Shown: one piece after another, positions 23,291 to 29,949 of the stretch
Layout: each line of letters begins with the position of its first letter
How positions within the stretch are numbered: the first letter of the stretch is position 1
Source of the DNA: a virus
Length of the DNA stretch: 64,000 bases
IMG/VR virus record: IMGVR_UViG_3300005533_000226
Location: 1-64,000 of that record
Reading direction: 5' to 3' (one strand)
Made by a program: the position numbers and the translations under genes
The notes under the pieces: generated by a model
Seen by the model: only the letters and a program-made list of their open reading frames with translations
What the model was told of the DNA's origin: nothing
Database searches by the model: none

Positions 23291-23885
23291 TCGCCTCATT
23301 GAAATCGCTATGGTGATTGTTCTGATCATCGGCGGTTATCAATTCTATTTTTGGGCGCAGCGTCAACGCTGGTATGAGGCGCGCTTTCTCGAAACGCGCT
23401 TTGACTCCATGATCAGTTATGACCCGCGCTGGGTGTGGGTTTACAGCGGCCTATATTACCCGATGATCGTGATTGCGGCGTTGTCGCTGCCGACTTGGGA
23501 TGAATTTGCGAAGGCCACCGGCTGCTTCCTTCTGTTACTCGCGGTTCAGGTTTGTTTCTTCTTGTATGCGCCCGTCGAAATTCCCGTGCATTGGCGCGCG
23601 AATGCACGCGGCCCATGGGAGGGCACGCGGTCGCAACGCTTCATCGACGTTGTTTGGAGCTATGACAAGCTTCGCAATTCGATGCCGTCGATGCACGTCA
23701 GCGTCGCGACGATGACTGATCTAACGATTTGGTGGAATTGGCCGACGATTGGTCATGTTGGAATTCTGTTTCCGATTCTCATTGCGATCAGCGCGTTGAA
23801 GACCAAACAGCACTACGTTGTGGACGTGGTGCCCGGCGCGGCGCTCGGCGCGTTCGTATTTTGGGTTTGGCATTTGATGATTTGA
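23277..23885 (+). CDS. PAP2-superfamily membrane phosphatase
   Basis: A 202-residue membrane protein. The catalytic signature is split as expected: SMPSMHVSVATM (Ser and His) and SALKTKQHYVVDVVPG (Lys, the nucleophilic His and Asp). About five hydrophobic helices surround it. PAP2 enzymes remove phosphate from lipid or polyprenyl phosphates, or transfer phosphate headgroups. A phage copy could alter the envelope of the lysogen or infected cell. A TTG at 23277 preceded by ACGGAG is the likely start. The frame upstream of it reads poorly. Confidence 0.8.
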   Translation: MSIADRLIEIAMVIVLIIGGYQFYFWAQRQRWYEARFLETRFDSMISYDPRWVWVYSGLYYPMIVIAALSLPTWDEFAKATGCFLLLLAVQVCFFLYAPVEIPVHWRANARGPWEGTRSQRFIDVVWSYDKLRNSMPSMHVSVATMTDLTIWWNWPTIGHVGILFPILIAISALKTKQHYVVDVVPGAALGAFVFWVWHLMI

Positions 23886-23927
23886 AGACCGCGCGGAATA
23901 GGCCGCGCTTATCGGAGCAACCCAGCC

Positions 23928-24308
23928 ATGAAACGCCTGATGCTCGCGGCGCTCGCCGCGCTCGCACTCATTTTGTCCGCTTCTCTGCAAGGCCCGCGCG
24001 CCGATGATCTTCCCGGCGCCGGATGTGTCCCGGCGGAGAAGGTGAATGTCGCGATGGCGAACAATCCCGACACCGCTGGCAAGTATGAGCTGACGGCAGC
24101 TCAGGTTCAGCTCATCTTGGCCGACAAGGCCACGTATGGCGATCACATCGACGATCCGTCTTGGACCTACGGCATCGCCTTCTATTCGACCGCCGGTTGG
24201 GGCAAGGTCTTCTTGGGCACGCGCGACAACTACTGTCTCGTGATGGACCTAACGCCGGATGCGTGGATCGCGTTTCAGAATCGCGTCGGCGTCGGCGTCT
24301 CGTCCTGA
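23928..24308 (+). CDS. secreted hypothetical protein
   Basis: A 126-residue protein with a typical signal peptide (residues 1-25, LMLAALAALALILSASLQG, cleavage near RADD). The mature part has two Cys that could form a disulfide. Unrecognised. Confidence 0.65.
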   Translation: MKRLMLAALAALALILSASLQGPRADDLPGAGCVPAEKVNVAMANNPDTAGKYELTAAQVQLILADKATYGDHIDDPSWTYGIAFYSTAGWGKVFLGTRDNYCLVMDLTPDAWIAFQNRVGVGVSS

Positions 24309-24580
24309 TGTTCAACATTTCAAAGGCGCTGATGGCAGCGAAATCGCTGCCAGCGCGCGTCACTCAGGCTCTTGTCCGCAAGGCCACTGAGGTACGTTCG
24401 CCGAAGGCGGAAAACGTCTTGGCGAGCCGTCACATCTATTACGCCAAGCTGGCAGCGCGCCAATACGCGCCAGCGCATCGCGCACGCTCGAAATACACGC
24501 CTCATCAGGGCGAGCGCGAGAAGGCGCGGCGTCGCGGTCAAGCGCCGGTAGCGCCGGACGGGCGCGTGGTGCTCGGATGA
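24308..24580 (+). CDS. small basic hypothetical protein
   Basis: A 90-residue, strongly basic protein (YAPAHRARSKYTPHQGEREK). The start at 24308 overlaps the previous stop by TGATG. It may bind nucleic acid. No family. Confidence 0.5.
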   Translation: MFNISKALMAAKSLPARVTQALVRKATEVRSPKAENVLASRHIYYAKLAARQYAPAHRARSKYTPHQGEREKARRRGQAPVAPDGRVVLG

Positions 24581-24675
24581 GCGTCATCCTGTTCATCATC
24601 GCCATCGTTTGCTTTTGCGAGGGGCATTGGTGGTGGGCCGCGTTTTGGTTCTTCCTCACCGCGATGTGCTTATGA
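24577..24675 (+). CDS. 32-residue membrane peptide
   Basis: ATGA-coupled at both ends (24577 and 24672). The peptide is almost wholly hydrophobic with a Trp run (VILFIIAIVCFCEGHWWWAA), so it should span the membrane. Function unknown. Confidence 0.45.
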   Translation: MSVILFIIAIVCFCEGHWWWAAFWFFLTAMCL

Positions 24676-24905
24676 CTCGCGTTCGCTTGATTGACGCCAT
24701 CGAGGCCAACAAGAATGGGTTGGCCTCCCTCGTGAATGAGCGCAATCGTCTTGCTGATGAAGGGCGGCGTTTACTCGACAAGGCCGATTGTTTGACGCGC
24801 GAAATTCAAGCGCGGAAGCAGATGGCCGACGCGATGCAGCGCGTGCAAGACATTTACCCGAAAGATGAAACGCTCAGCTTCAATGTGCCTGAGGTGCGAG
24901 ACTGA
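24672..24905 (+). CDS. small coiled-coil protein
   Basis: A 77-residue charged helical protein (NERNRLADEGRRLLDKADCL). The start at 24672 overlaps the previous stop. Unrecognised. Confidence 0.55.
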   Translation: MTRVRLIDAIEANKNGLASLVNERNRLADEGRRLLDKADCLTREIQARKQMADAMQRVQDIYPKDETLSFNVPEVRD

Positions 24906-24906
24906 T

Positions 24907-25059
24907 ATGCGCCAACTCGCGATGATCTTCGCTTTCGGCGCAGGCTTCGCCGCCGGTGCGCTCCTTGGCGACGTTTGGGGCTTGTTCCTCGGTGTCGCCG
25001 GATCGTGGATTTCGGTGGTCCTGTTGGACATCGCGGATCGGCCTATAGGTGGAAAATGA
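24907..25059 (+). CDS. small Gly-rich membrane protein
   Basis: A 50-residue protein with one or two hydrophobic stretches (AMIFAFGAGFAAGALLGDVW, then LFLGVAGSWISVVLL). It starts two bases after the previous stop and ends in an ATGA overlap with the lipoprotein gene. Confidence 0.5.
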   Translation: MRQLAMIFAFGAGFAAGALLGDVWGLFLGVAGSWISVVLLDIADRPIGGK

Positions 25060-25253
25060 TGCGCTTGGTTGTCATCACAGCGTTGTCGGCGCTTCTCGTT
25101 GCGTGCGGCGATGCGCCGGATCGCAGCCGCCCCGGTTGTGGCGGATCGAATCCGTCAGATAGCTGTTACATCGCGCCGCCATCCGTGATCTTGTGCGCAC
25201 TGTTCGATCCGAATTGCGGGCACGAGAAGCCCGGCAAGCATAAGCGCAAGTGA
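25056..25253 (+). CDS. small lipoprotein
   Basis: A 65-residue protein with a signal peptide ending in the lipobox LLVAC (Cys at residue 17), so it should be lipid-anchored in the envelope. The mature part has five more Cys and a basic tail. It may be a phage-encoded envelope modifier; small lipoproteins of this type can block superinfection, which is speculation here. Confidence 0.6.
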   Translation: MMRLVVITALSALLVACGDAPDRSRPGCGGSNPSDSCYIAPPSVILCALFDPNCGHEKPGKHKRK

Positions 25254-25401
25254 TACCACTGTTCCGCGTCGAGATTCCGCCTGAGCCGCCGACAACGGAT
25301 CAGCAGGCTTTGGCCGATGGCAGGAAATCACAGATTACCTTCGCGATTATTTCGCATCGAAACGATGGAAGGCAACGGTGGTCAATGCCAAAACGTGCTG
25401 A
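25250..25401 (+). pseudogene. frameshifted small gene
   Basis: GTG 25250 overlaps the lipoprotein stop (GTGA) and reads FRVEIPPEPPTTDQQALAD. Around 25318 the sensible reading moves to the -1 frame, WQEITDYLRDYFASKRWKAT, ending at TGA 25399-25401. A one-base change would join them into a protein of about 50 residues. As written, the first frame instead runs on into the next gene. Confidence 0.4.
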
Positions 25402-25708
25402 GGTATATGCGGCGGTTGATAGCGAGCGCGACTATCAGGACGCGCAGCGTGGAAATGCAGCTCGCCACCACGGCTATCAGGCCGGAGTCAATCATCCCGC
25501 CGAATTCATCGTCTATATGCGCAAATGCCTTCGCGACGCGGAAGAAGCGATCTATCGCGGCTCAACCGGAATTGAACAGGCATTGCCGTTCATTCGCAAG
25601 GTAACGGCGCTTGGTGTGGCCTGCATGGAACAGCACGGCGCTCCTATGCGCGATGTTCAATCGTTGCATCCATTCATTGATCCAAATGAAAAAATGTCGC
25701 CACGCTGA
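25385..25708 (+). CDS. conserved phage protein (helical)
   Basis: A 107-residue protein starting with PKRAEVYAAVDSERDYQDAQ, a pattern seen at the N-terminus of a common phage protein of unknown function, followed by AEFIVYMRKCLRDAEEA. The ATG at 25385 is chosen for that reason. The frame is open back to a GTG at 25250, but that stretch appears to belong to the frameshifted gene. Confidence 0.6.
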   Translation: MPKRAEVYAAVDSERDYQDAQRGNAARHHGYQAGVNHPAEFIVYMRKCLRDAEEAIYRGSTGIEQALPFIRKVTALGVACMEQHGAPMRDVQSLHPFIDPNEKMSPR

Positions 25709-25865
25709 CGCTTATCGCGCGATCCGCGCGCCACGCTGCAACGGCGGTAAGCCGTGCGACGTGTGCAAGGCCAAATGGAACATCAGAAAGGCGTTGCAAG
25801 GCTTGCCCATCGAGCAAGCGCGCCGGGCGCTACGCGCCGCTGCGATCATTCTCGGAATCGAGTAA
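25686..25865 (+). CDS. small Cys-containing basic protein
   Basis: A 59-residue protein with four Cys in the first half (KKCRHAD, PRCNGGKPCDVC), possibly zinc-binding, then an Arg/Ala helix. It overlaps the end of the preceding gene by 23 bases. Confidence 0.5.
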   Translation: MKKCRHADAYRAIRAPRCNGGKPCDVCKAKWNIRKALQGLPIEQARRALRAAAIILGIE

Positions 25866-25889
25866 CACTATGACCGGCGGAGGCTGAAG

Positions 25890-26084
25890 ATGGGTTTGCC
25901 CAAGACGATTTACGTGAAGATGGATGGCGATGGCGATGACGCCATTCTGATCGCTGATGAGAATGTGGCGCCGTTGCTCGATCCAAGCGACATTGAGGAT
26001 GGTATCGAGGTCGGCACGTATCAGTTGGTCGAGACCAAGAACGCCAAATTTCAGGTAGTCACTGAGCCGGTGAAAGAGACGTGA
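25890..26084 (+). CDS. small acidic protein
   Basis: A 64-residue acidic, beta-like protein (TIYVKMDGDGDDAILIADEN). CGGAGG lies 10 bases before its ATG. Unrecognised. Confidence 0.55.
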   Translation: MGLPKTIYVKMDGDGDDAILIADENVAPLLDPSDIEDGIEVGTYQLVETKNAKFQVVTEPVKET

Positions 26085-26156
26085 GCGACAACCCATACGC
26101 TCGCGAGCTGATCACCGCCAGCAAGTCGCCAGTCACCATATGCAGATTGTCACGTA

Positions 26157-26261
26157 ATGACGTTTGAACAGGTAGTCGCTGCTGTCGAGCGTGCTGCCGC
26201 TGAGGTGGCATCATGGCCAGAATGGAAGCGCAACGCTTCAACAAGGAAGCGCGCACAGTGA
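26157..26261 (+). CDS. 34-residue conserved small protein
   Basis: ATG 26157, TGA 26259-26261. The peptide TFEQVVAAVERAAAEVASWP resembles short helical proteins found in other phage genomes. A GTG frame just before it (26081-26167, 28 codons, GTGA-coupled) is too weak to call. It ends in a GTGA overlap with the next gene. Confidence 0.45.
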   Translation: MTFEQVVAAVERAAAEVASWPEWKRNASTRKRAQ

Positions 26262-26524
26262 GCAAGCATACCCGCCTCAAGATAGTAGCTGTGCTGGCCC
26301 TCATCGCCATGGCACCAATTACATTGGCCTATCTGATGCAAGTCTGCTTGGTGCTGGTATCGGATGGCATCCAATGGTGTGTGGAAGGCAGAGCGTGGAC
26401 ACGCCCATTCGTGCGTGCATCCGAATTGGTCGAGCTGCACGTTGCGCGTTGGCTTGGTGTCGATGCCGATACGATGTATGAAGAATGGCGCGAGCATATG
26501 CGCCGTCGAGCGGACACCCCCTAG
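26258..26524 (+). CDS. small membrane protein
   Basis: An 88-residue protein with a transmembrane segment (residues about 8-34, VAVLALIAMAPITLAYLMQV) and a charged C-terminal helix (MYEEWREHMRRRAD). The GTG at 26258 overlaps the previous stop. It is the last gene of the rightward small-gene cluster. Its TAG lies in a CCCCCTAGGGGG palindrome. Confidence 0.55.
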   Translation: MSKHTRLKIVAVLALIAMAPITLAYLMQVCLVLVSDGIQWCVEGRAWTRPFVRASELVELHVARWLGVDADTMYEEWREHMRRRADTP

Positions 26525-26528
26525 GGGG
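26517..26528. repeat. palindrome CCCCCTAGGGGG at operon end
   Basis: A perfect 12-base palindrome spanning the stop codon of the last rightward gene, about 60 bases from the end of the convergent leftward operon. It resembles the CCCCTAATAGGGG stop-codon region at 18957-18970. It could serve as a terminator-like or protein-binding element. Confidence 0.35.
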
Positions 26529-26588
26529 GGTCGCATCCTGAATCATTATGGGAGGCGGCAACCGCGCTGGGCCTCACGCAGGGATTTT

Positions 26589-26864
26589 TTATTTGGATTG
26601 GCTGACGCCGATCCCGCGCAAATCCTTTCCCTGCTTGGCTTCGGCAGGTTTTTCCCGTGTGGTCTCGAATGGGCTGCGCAGGCCGGGCGGTAATCCCGGC
26701 GTCCACGGGCCGCGCGTCATATGGTTTGAACGCGGCTCGCCGATTGTCGGCCGCTCGATCCGCCGGTGGCGGAAGGCGATGTCATTCCCGGCCGGTGCGG
26801 CGTGCAGCTCATATCGTGATCCCGGCGGCGTGACATCGCGCCAGTCGATTTCGTGGATTTTCAT
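26589..26864 (-). CDS. hypothetical protein, end of leftward island
   Basis: A 91-residue protein. The first half looks beta-rich (KIHEIDWRDVTPPGSRYEL) and the second half is Pro/Arg-rich. The ATG at 26864 makes ATGA with the previous stop. Unrecognised. Confidence 0.55.
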   Translation of the reverse strand: MKIHEIDWRDVTPPGSRYELHAAPAGNDIAFRHRRIERPTIGEPRSNHMTRGPWTPGLPPGLRSPFETTREKPAEAKQGKDLRGIGVSQSK

Positions 26865-27064
26865 TTGCGTCCTTTCCTGCGCGCTGCGTCTTGCCGCTTC
26901 AATTCGGCAAACATCAGCTCGCATTTTTCTTTGCCATGCTTCTCGATGAAGCGCGGCATTTCGAGCCGCGCGCGAATGCGATCCATCTGATCGCTACTCG
27001 ACGCCATCCAAGTTAGGTAATCGAATTCGTCGAGCTGCTTTTTGGTGTATGGCTTTTTCGCCAT
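26861..27064 (-). CDS. small helical protein
   Basis: A 67-residue, charged helical protein (MDRIRARLEMPRFIEKHGKE). GGAAGGGA lies about 10 bases before the ATG. Function unknown. Confidence 0.55.
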   Translation of the reverse strand: MAKKPYTKKQLDEFDYLTWMASSSDQMDRIRARLEMPRFIEKHGKEKCELMFAELKRQDAARRKGRK

Positions 27065-27068
27065 CGCT

Positions 27069-27227
27069 CTAATCCCTTCCGACTAGCGCCCGCATCGCCG
27101 CGCGCGCCGCTATGATCGCAGCGTGCGCCATCGCGCGGGTGTGATCCTCGCAGGACTCTCGCTTGATCTTTTCGAGTGCCGCGATGAGGTCGGCCACGAT
27201 TAGGTCAGCTCCGGTCGATGACGACAT
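27069..27227 (-). CDS. 52-residue helical protein
   Basis: The ATG at 27227 overlaps the preceding gene's stop as TAATG; stop TAG at 27069-27071. The peptide is one or two Ala-rich helices (ADLIVADLIAALEKIKRESC). Function unknown. Confidence 0.5.
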   Translation of the reverse strand: MSSSTGADLIVADLIAALEKIKRESCEDHTRAMAHAAIIAARAAMRALVGRD

Positions 27228-27358
27228 TACGCCCATCGCTGGTCGATGCGCACCACCGGGTATTCTTCATCGCCCGGCGGGGGCGTCAACACGGCCGCCA
27301 GCGCGATGAGCGTGATGGCGATGGCAGCAAGGTTCACGAGAATCTTGAAGGCTTTCAT
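27227..27358 (-). CDS. 43-residue membrane peptide
   Basis: ATG 27358 directly after the AAAGGAGACCA cassette. The peptide has one hydrophobic segment (FKILVNLAAIAITLIALAAV) and an acidic tail with EEYPVV. It is co-translated with the next gene by TAATG. Confidence 0.55.
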   Translation of the reverse strand: MKAFKILVNLAAIAITLIALAAVLTPPPGDEEYPVVRIDQRWA

Positions 27359-27380
27359 GGTTGGTCTCCTTTGTGATACC

Positions 27381-27402
27381 TAACGCGAGTCCGCTCGCGT
27401 TA
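27381..27402. other. 9-bp hairpin between two SD cassettes
   Basis: TAACGCGAG (27381-27389), a TCCG loop, and CTCGCGTTA (27394-27402). It sits between the cassette used by the gene at 27358 and a second, apparently unused copy at 27408-27420. Near it, GGGGCGCG (27434) and CGCGCCCC (27454) form another 8-bp stem just past the HTH gene. These may separate the transcript of the HTH gene from the next unit. Confidence 0.45.
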
Positions 27403-27468
27403 CGGGCTTGGTCTCCTTTGGCGCGTCGGACACGGGGCGCGTAGTTGACGCTGCGCGCCCCACATCCT

Positions 27469-27705
27469 TTAGCGCCGCTTCTTCTTTCGTTCGGCCTCCT
27501 TCGCCTTGGCGCGATCCGCCATGTATTTCGCAACCTTCTCCTTGGTCATAAGGGCAAGGACAGCCGCCGCGTAGGGCGGCACCGGCGGCCACCGCCGGAC
27601 GGTGCGCTCATTGAGGCCCAAGTAATGAGCGAGTCCGTTCTTGCTCCATTTCAGCTCGCGCAGGCGAGCCTCGAATTGCTGGCCGGTCATTTCGTGATCG
27701 CTCAT
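27469..27705 (-). CDS. small HTH DNA-binding protein
   Basis: A 78-residue protein. Residues 8-45 form a helix-turn-helix (QQFEARLRELKWSKNGLAHY, then LGLNERTVRRW), as in small phage Cro/YdaS-like regulators. The C-terminal half is a basic helix. It may control the two promoters of this leftward island. It is coupled upstream by ATGA. Confidence 0.7.
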   Translation of the reverse strand: MSDHEMTGQQFEARLRELKWSKNGLAHYLGLNERTVRRWPPVPPYAAAVLALMTKEKVAKYMADRAKAKEAERKKKRR

Positions 27706-27866
27706 TTCGATCCCCTTGTTTTAAGTCGGCGCTGGCGCCACGGTGATTTGCGTTTGTCGCCGGTGCCATTGCAGCTTTCGCATTGAACCTCGCCGCGTCG
27801 GCCAAGCGGCACGCGGCCTGTGCCATCGCAGGTTTTGCATTCGTGCTTAGCCGGGATGATCTTCAT
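27702..27866 (-). CDS. 54-residue DnaJ-type zinc-finger protein
   Basis: A 54-residue protein with two CxxCxGTG motifs, CKTCDGTG and CESCNGTG, 19 residues apart, the pattern of the DnaJ central zinc finger, and a basic tail. ATG 27866 overlaps the upstream stop and its own stop overlaps the HTH gene start, both as ATGA. It may be a zinc-dependent nucleic-acid or protein-binding adaptor. Confidence 0.65.
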   Translation of the reverse strand: MKIIPAKHECKTCDGTGRVPLGRRGEVQCESCNGTGDKRKSPWRQRRLKTRGSK

Positions 27867-28135
27867 AGCCTCGCCGCTGCTTTCACAGCAGCGGCCATCG
27901 CTGCTTTTTCGGTGAGGTAGCGCCGTCCGATGGTGATGGATTGTCCTTCACCGCCAGAACGGATGCAGGCCCAATAAGTCGTTCGCTCGAAATTACGCTG
28001 CACCCACAAGCGCCCATCTTCACTGATCATCGCATAGCGATTGATGCTGACGCGATATGAGAAGAATTGAACACCATCGACGGTGACGTGTCCGCGCGAT
28101 GTACGCCGGTAGCTTTCGGGGATAGGGACGGTCAT
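27863..28135 (-). CDS. hypothetical phage protein
   Basis: A 90-residue, mainly beta-rich protein (HVTVDGVQFFSYRVSINRYA, then EGQSITIGRRYLT) with a C-terminal Ala-rich helix. No family. It is coupled to neighbours by ATGA. Confidence 0.6.
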   Translation of the reverse strand: MTVPIPESYRRTSRGHVTVDGVQFFSYRVSINRYAMISEDGRLWVQRNFERTTYWACIRSGGEGQSITIGRRYLTEKAAMAAAVKAAARL

Positions 28136-28335
28136 TGCTGGCTGTCCTTGAGGAATTCGAGCGCCTTTGCGAGCGCGCTGATCATGCCAATTTTCGCGCG
28201 GCCGATGTAATGGATTGCGCCACCGCCGCTCTTGATCAGCCGATATTCTCCGCCGTGCAGCTCAAGCAGATAGTCGGCGCCTTCAAATTCGATGTCGGCC
28301 GCCATACTTGTTTCAGATTCGATTTTGAAGCGCAT
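28132..28335 (-). CDS. small hypothetical protein
   Basis: A 67-residue beta-alpha protein (DYLLELHGGEYRLIKSGGGA, then a helix). The start at 28335 has no clear ribosome-binding site; ATG 28305 is an alternative. It begins after a strong stem-loop that ends the DUF932 gene. Confidence 0.5.
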   Translation of the reverse strand: MRFKIESETSMAADIEFEGADYLLELHGGEYRLIKSGGGAIHYIGRAKIGMISALAKALEFLKDSQQ

Positions 28336-28358
28336 GGTGTGTGTCCGCGTAAAGAGTT

Positions 28359-28382
28359 GCCCGGCGGATTGCTCCGCCGGGC
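28359..28382 (-). terminator. stem-loop after the DUF932 gene
   Basis: A perfect 10-bp stem, GCCCGGCGGA (28359) with TCCGCCGGGC (28373), closed by GCAA on the transcribed strand. It lies just past the DUF932 stop. The T content after it is modest (AACTCTTT), so termination may be partial. Confidence 0.55.
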
Positions 28383-28391
28383 GTTCTCTTG

Positions 28392-29273
28392 TTAGGCGGC
28401 CTCCTTTAGCTTGGCCATCTCATCGGCCAGCACCCAAAGGGCGCGGTTCAGCTTCACGTCACCGTCCACCGATTGAATCGGGCGGGTGTGACGATGAATG
28501 ATCCGGCCTTCTGAGTTGGCTTGCGAGTAGCCGATGCCACCACGCACAAGATTTTCTTGCACGCGGTTGAAAGTCCGCCACAGGTCATTGCCGGTGTCTT
28601 CCGGCCGCCGACCCGCGTTGAGCGCGGACGCCTTGATGGGGGAGTCGCCTTCAAAGCGGAGCTGAGCCGCCGCCGTAGCGAACGCCTGTTGCTCCGGGGC
28701 CGCCAGCATGAGCGTTTGGAAGCGCCCAACCTTCTCGGCCACATGGTCAACCTCATCAATGACGCGGTAAGCGCCGTCGATGACTTGACCTACCACGTCG
28801 CCCTTATGCGGCACGCGAACGTGCGCGTTCGGACGGCTGTGATCGGACACCACCATGCCGTTGAGGCAGATGAGACGAAACCAGCCCATGAACAGTTCAT
28901 AGGCTGACGTACCATCGTGCGAATTCAGCAGGCACACCTCAGGCACGCTATCGCCGACCGCGCGAGCGACAAGGCCGCTCTTGCGAAAGCGAATCATGTG
29001 CTTGGTAAAGCCGCGCTTCATTTCGTCTTTCGATCCGCCTTGCCGAACGGCAACCGGCTGAAAGCCTTCCTTCCGCAAGCCGTCGATCACGGCGCCGGTC
29101 GGCATGTAGGTGTAACGATCCGAACGGCTTTCGTGCTTCTCGATGGCGAACACCGAAGGGCACGCCTTGGCGATTTCCTCATTGCTGAGGCTCGCACCAT
29201 TGCGCGACATCAGTGACGCGCCACCACGGCCGAAGCGGTTGAAGCTACGGGTGGGGTCAAATTGAAGGTTCAT
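28392..29273 (-). CDS. DUF932 phage/plasmid-like protein
   Basis: A 293-residue protein recognised as the DUF932 (phage/plasmid-like TIGR03299) family: SVFAIEKHESRSDRYTYMPT, then DGLRKEGFQPV, MIRFRK and YELFMGWFRLICLNGMVV. The family is common on plasmids and phages but its function is not established. The ATG at 29273 follows the AAAGGAGACCA cassette; the upstream part of the frame overlaps the promoter. It is driven by the promoter at 29319-29348 and ended by a stem-loop. Confidence 0.8.
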   Translation of the reverse strand: MNLQFDPTRSFNRFGRGGASLMSRNGASLSNEEIAKACPSVFAIEKHESRSDRYTYMPTGAVIDGLRKEGFQPVAVRQGGSKDEMKRGFTKHMIRFRKSGLVARAVGDSVPEVCLLNSHDGTSAYELFMGWFRLICLNGMVVSDHSRPNAHVRVPHKGDVVGQVIDGAYRVIDEVDHVAEKVGRFQTLMLAAPEQQAFATAAAQLRFEGDSPIKASALNAGRRPEDTGNDLWRTFNRVQENLVRGGIGYSQANSEGRIIHRHTRPIQSVDGDVKLNRALWVLADEMAKLKEAA

Positions 29274-29318
29274 GCTTGGTCTCCTTTGTGTCCGGGCGTG
29301 ATTGCCCATGACCATTCC

Positions 29319-29348
29319 TTTATAGGGCATAATGCCCTAGGGCGTCAA
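29319..29348 (-). promoter_or_regulatory. regulated promoter of the DUF932 gene
   Basis: The -35 TTGACG (29348-29343), an 18-base spacer and -10 TATAAA (29324-29319). The spacer holds CCCTAGGGC followed by a GCCC arm, giving overlapping inverted repeats. The -35 and first nine spacer bases are identical to the promoter at 29855-29884, so a common regulator is likely. Confidence 0.75.
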
Positions 29349-29351
29349 GCC

Positions 29352-29380
29352 CAAAAATAAACCCCGCCAATGGCGGGGTT
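29352..29380 (-). terminator. intrinsic terminator
   Basis: AACCCCGCC (29360-29368) and GGCGGGGTT (29372-29380) form a 9-bp stem. The transcribed strand then reads TTATTTTT. It ends the leftward unit 29409-29847 before the next promoter. Confidence 0.75.
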
Positions 29381-29408
29381 GGAGGCAGGCGCCGGGGATT
29401 GCAGCTTG

Positions 29409-29636
29409 TTAATTGTCGAATTCGGCGACCGTTGCCATCGTGTGACCGGCAACGAATGCATCCCATGCGGATCGAATGGCGGTAAGGCGATCATTCATCG
29501 CGATCACCCTTAGCTCGTTACCGGCGCGCTTTGCAGATTCGATGGCCGCTTCAATTCGTGATTCGGTAAGTCCAACTATTCTGCAAAAGTCATCGGTGAT
29601 ATTGAGCGCATTGTATTGCTCGATGGGCTTCTCCAT
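29409..29636 (-). CDS. small helical protein
   Basis: A 75-residue, helical, acidic protein (TESRIEAAIESAKRAGNELR). AAAGGAGACC precedes its ATG. Unrecognised. It is transcribed with the zinc-motif gene upstream. Confidence 0.6.
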   Translation of the reverse strand: MEKPIEQYNALNITDDFCRIVGLTESRIEAAIESAKRAGNELRVIAMNDRLTAIRSAWDAFVAGHTMATVAEFDN

Positions 29637-29637
29637 T

Positions 29638-29847
29638 TCAGGTCTCCTTTGCTTTCTTTCGTGATTGACGGAATTTGGGGCAATCGCATTTTGGATACGG
29701 CGCCATCGTGTGAGCTGCGCAATCGTGCGGGGCGCCGTGGAAATGCTGGGCCAGCGTATGACCGCATACGCACATGCGGGTCAGGTCGCCATCGAAGGTG
29801 TAGCGGCCATTGCGCTGATCGCGGTTCTGTCTGTGTTTCGTTTCCAT
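29638..29847 (-). CDS. small zinc-motif protein, probable leaderless mRNA
   Basis: A 69-residue protein with CVCGHTLAQH, a later Cys, and CDCPKF: a Cys/His arrangement found in small actinobacterial and proteobacterial proteins and likely binding zinc. The -10 box of its promoter ends only 7 bases before the ATG, so the transcript should begin at or near the start codon without a ribosome-binding site. Confidence 0.6.
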   Translation of the reverse strand: METKHRQNRDQRNGRYTFDGDLTRMCVCGHTLAQHFHGAPHDCAAHTMAPYPKCDCPKFRQSRKKAKET

Positions 29848-29854
29848 GATTAGG

Positions 29855-29884
29855 ATAATAGGGCAATTCGCCCTAGGGCGTCAA
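29855..29884 (-). promoter_or_regulatory. regulated promoter, twin of 29319-29348
   Basis: The -35 TTGACG (29884-29879), an 18-base spacer and -10 TATTAT (29860-29855). The spacer contains CCCTAGGGC, five bases and GCCC, as in the twin promoter. It drives the zinc-motif gene. Confidence 0.75.
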
Positions 29885-29894
29885 GCCCTATTTT

Positions 29895-29936
29895 TATGTG
29901 CGAATAAGAAGCCCCGATCAGCAATGACCGGGGCTT
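29895..29936 (-). terminator. intrinsic terminator of the peptidase-like gene
   Basis: AAGCCCCG (29909-29916) and CGGGGCTT (29929-29936) pair around a 12-base loop. The transcribed strand continues with TCTTATT. It ends the unit 29950-30839. Confidence 0.6.
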
Positions 29937-29949
29937 AAGCCGTTTTGAT

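Noticed and set aside
26081-26167. 28-codon GTG frame coupled to the previous stop
   Set aside because: Too short and not supported by composition; mentioned only with the following gene.
29319-29884. CRISPR-like repeat pair
   Set aside because: Only two copies 536 bases apart, each forming a -35/-10 promoter; no spacers.
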